Assembly (NCBI GenBank): GCA_033854735.1
Contig: JAWWPY010000485.1
Coordinates: 1-12,256, forward strand
Origin: JAWWPY01 sp033854735
GTDB lineage: Bacteria > Actinomycetota > Actinomycetes > Streptosporangiales > Streptosporangiaceae
Direction of reading: 5' to 3'
Length of the DNA stretch: 12,256 nucleotides
Both the position numbers and the translations under genes were made by a program. Shown here piece by piece: positions 11,220 through 12,256 of the stretch; position 1 is the stretch's first letter; each line of letters opens with the position of its first letter. The notes beneath the pieces are model-generated. The model had not been told where the DNA came from and did no database searches. It saw nothing but the letters and a program-made list of their open reading frames with translations.

Positions 11220-12256
11220 GTGGCCGATATCCTCCTTCCCCCCGAGATCAAGCCCGCCGATGGCCGGTTCGGCAGTGGCCCGTCCAAGGTCCGCCCCGCC
11301 CAGCTGGCTGCCCTGGCCGCCTCCGGGGACAGCTACCTGGGCACCTCGCATCGCCAGGCACCCGTCCGCTCGCTCGTCCGCCGGGCCCGGGAGGGCCTGG
11401 CGGAGCTGTTCACTGTGCCCGACGGCTACCAGGTCGTGCTCGGGAACGGGGGCACCACGGCGTTCTGGGAGATCGCCGCGTTCGGCCTGGTCCGGCAGAA
11501 GTCACAGCACCTGGCCTTCGGCGAGTTCTCGGCGAAGTTCGGCAAGGTCACCGGGGCCGCTCCGTGGCTGGACGCGCCCACAATCATCAGCGCCGAGCCC
11601 GGCACCCACCCAGAGCCGCTGGCCGAGCCGGGAGTGGACACCTACGCGCTGACCCACAACGAGACCACCACGGGCGTGGCCATGCCGGTCCGAAGGGTGC
11701 CGGGCGCCGACCCGGGTGCCCTGGTCATCGTGGACGCCACCAGCGCGGCGGGTGGCCTGCCGGTGCAGGTCAGCGAGTGTGACGTCTATTACTTCGCACC
11801 GCAGAAGTGCTTCGCTTCCGACGGCGGCCTCTGGCTGGCCCTGATGTCACCCACCGCCCTGGAGCGGGCGGCGGAGATCGCCGCCAGCGGCCGCTACATC
11901 CCCGAGTTCTTCTCGCTGCCCGTCGCGATCGACAACTCGGTTAAGCAGCAGACCTACAACACCCCCGCGGTGGCGACCCTGCTGATGCTGGCCGACCAGG
12001 TCGAGTGGATGCTCGGCCAGGGCGGGCTGGCCTGGACCACCGAGCGCACGGCCGACTCCTCGGCGAGGCTGTACACGTGGGCCGAGAAGGTGGCGTACGC
12101 CAGCCCGTTCGTGGCCGATCCCGTGCAGCGCTCGCAGGTCGTGGGCACGATCGACTTCGCCGATACGGTCGATGCCGCCACCGTGGCGACGGTCCTGCGC
12201 GCCAACGGGATCGTGGACACCGAGCCCTACCGCAAGCTCGGCCGCAACCAGTTGCG
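11220..12256 (+). CDS. serC: Phosphoserine aminotransferase, 3' partial
   Basis: SerC is a PLP enzyme that converts 3-phosphohydroxypyruvate and glutamate to phosphoserine, the second step of serine synthesis. The first 345 residues are visible and match the mycobacterial-type SerC throughout: RFGSGPSKVR (16-25), GTSHRQAPV (41-49), LGNGGTTAFWE (74-84, with Trp83 expected to stack on PLP), THNETTTGVA (145-154), VDATSAAGGLPV with Asp172, and YYFAPQKCFASDGG with the Schiff-base Lys196. The cofactor lysine is followed by Cys where I recall Asn in the M. tuberculosis protein. The window ends within VDTEPYRKLGRNQL, only a few dozen residues before the expected C-terminus. The reading frame does not start with ATG; GTG at 11220 gives the family's N-terminus and lies 7 nt after a -10-like box. 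pdxH, which makes its cofactor, lies nearby. Confidence 0.94.
   Translation, partial: MADILLPPEIKPADGRFGSGPSKVRPAQLAALAASGDSYLGTSHRQAPVRSLVRRAREGLAELFTVPDGYQVVLGNGGTTAFWEIAAFGLVRQKSQHLAFGEFSAKFGKVTGAAPWLDAPTIISAEPGTHPEPLAEPGVDTYALTHNETTTGVAMPVRRVPGADPGALVIVDATSAAGGLPVQVSECDVYYFAPQKCFASDGGLWLALMSPTALERAAEIAASGRYIPEFFSLPVAIDNSVKQQTYNTPAVATLLMLADQVEWMLGQGGLAWTTERTADSSARLYTWAEKVAYASPFVADPVQRSQVVGTIDFADTVDAATVATVLRANGIVDTEPYRKLGRNQL

Overview
The window is 12.3 kb of high-GC DNA with dense, mostly G/C-ending codons and many GTG/TTG starts. The best recognisable genes (bifunctional Dcd, IdeR, CitA-type citrate synthase, SerC) resemble the mycobacterial and streptomycete proteins most closely, so the host is an actinobacterium. 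Order or genus cannot be fixed from the sequence alone. Most of the window is chromosomal housekeeping and stress or metal regulation, with one small accessory insertion.

Layout. (1) 2-814: a secreted or lipoprotein-type DNase I-fold (EEP) hydrolase, cut by the left edge. (2) 956-2036: a roughly 1 kb insert bounded by 44-bp perfect direct repeats. The right repeat is the 3' part of an intact tRNA-Gly(CCC) gene (1993-2066, minus strand), from the first base of the anticodon loop to the encoded CCA. The left repeat is an orphan copy of the same segment. Between them lies a HicA/HicB-type toxin-antitoxin operon with its own promoter, operator and terminator, but no integrase. (3) 2138-2713: dcd, read divergently from the tRNA. 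(4) 2742-5679: a short MerR-type regulator, an Hsp20 chaperone, a FadA-type thiolase, and a second MerR regulator divergent from the thiolase. (5) 5694-5861: a 55-residue two-helix membrane protein. (6) 5868-8120: a 750-residue PAS-GAF-PP2C-HATPase protein, which is a phosphatase and anti-sigma-like kinase fused in one chain, lying 54 bp downstream of an ideR-like iron regulator on the same strand (8175-8894). (7) 9027-9758 pdxH, divergent from citA (9990-11096), then serC (11220 to the right edge).

How they may fit together. pdxH makes pyridoxal phosphate and serC is a PLP enzyme; with citA they form a metabolic cluster. ideR followed by the PP2C protein suggests, without proving, a link between iron status and a partner-switching stress response. 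Hsp20 lies upstream of a MerR-type gene on the same strand, a common setting for heat-shock control, although a strong hairpin separates them. The thiolase is probably controlled by its divergent MerR neighbour.

Most worth a second look: the integrase-less, tRNA-bounded micro-island carrying HicAB; its promoter with a palindrome between -35 and -10 and almost no leader; the 13-bp perfect inverted repeats in front of the short MerR gene; a hairpin covering the Hsp20 ribosome-binding site; and the unusual insert in the HATPase domain.
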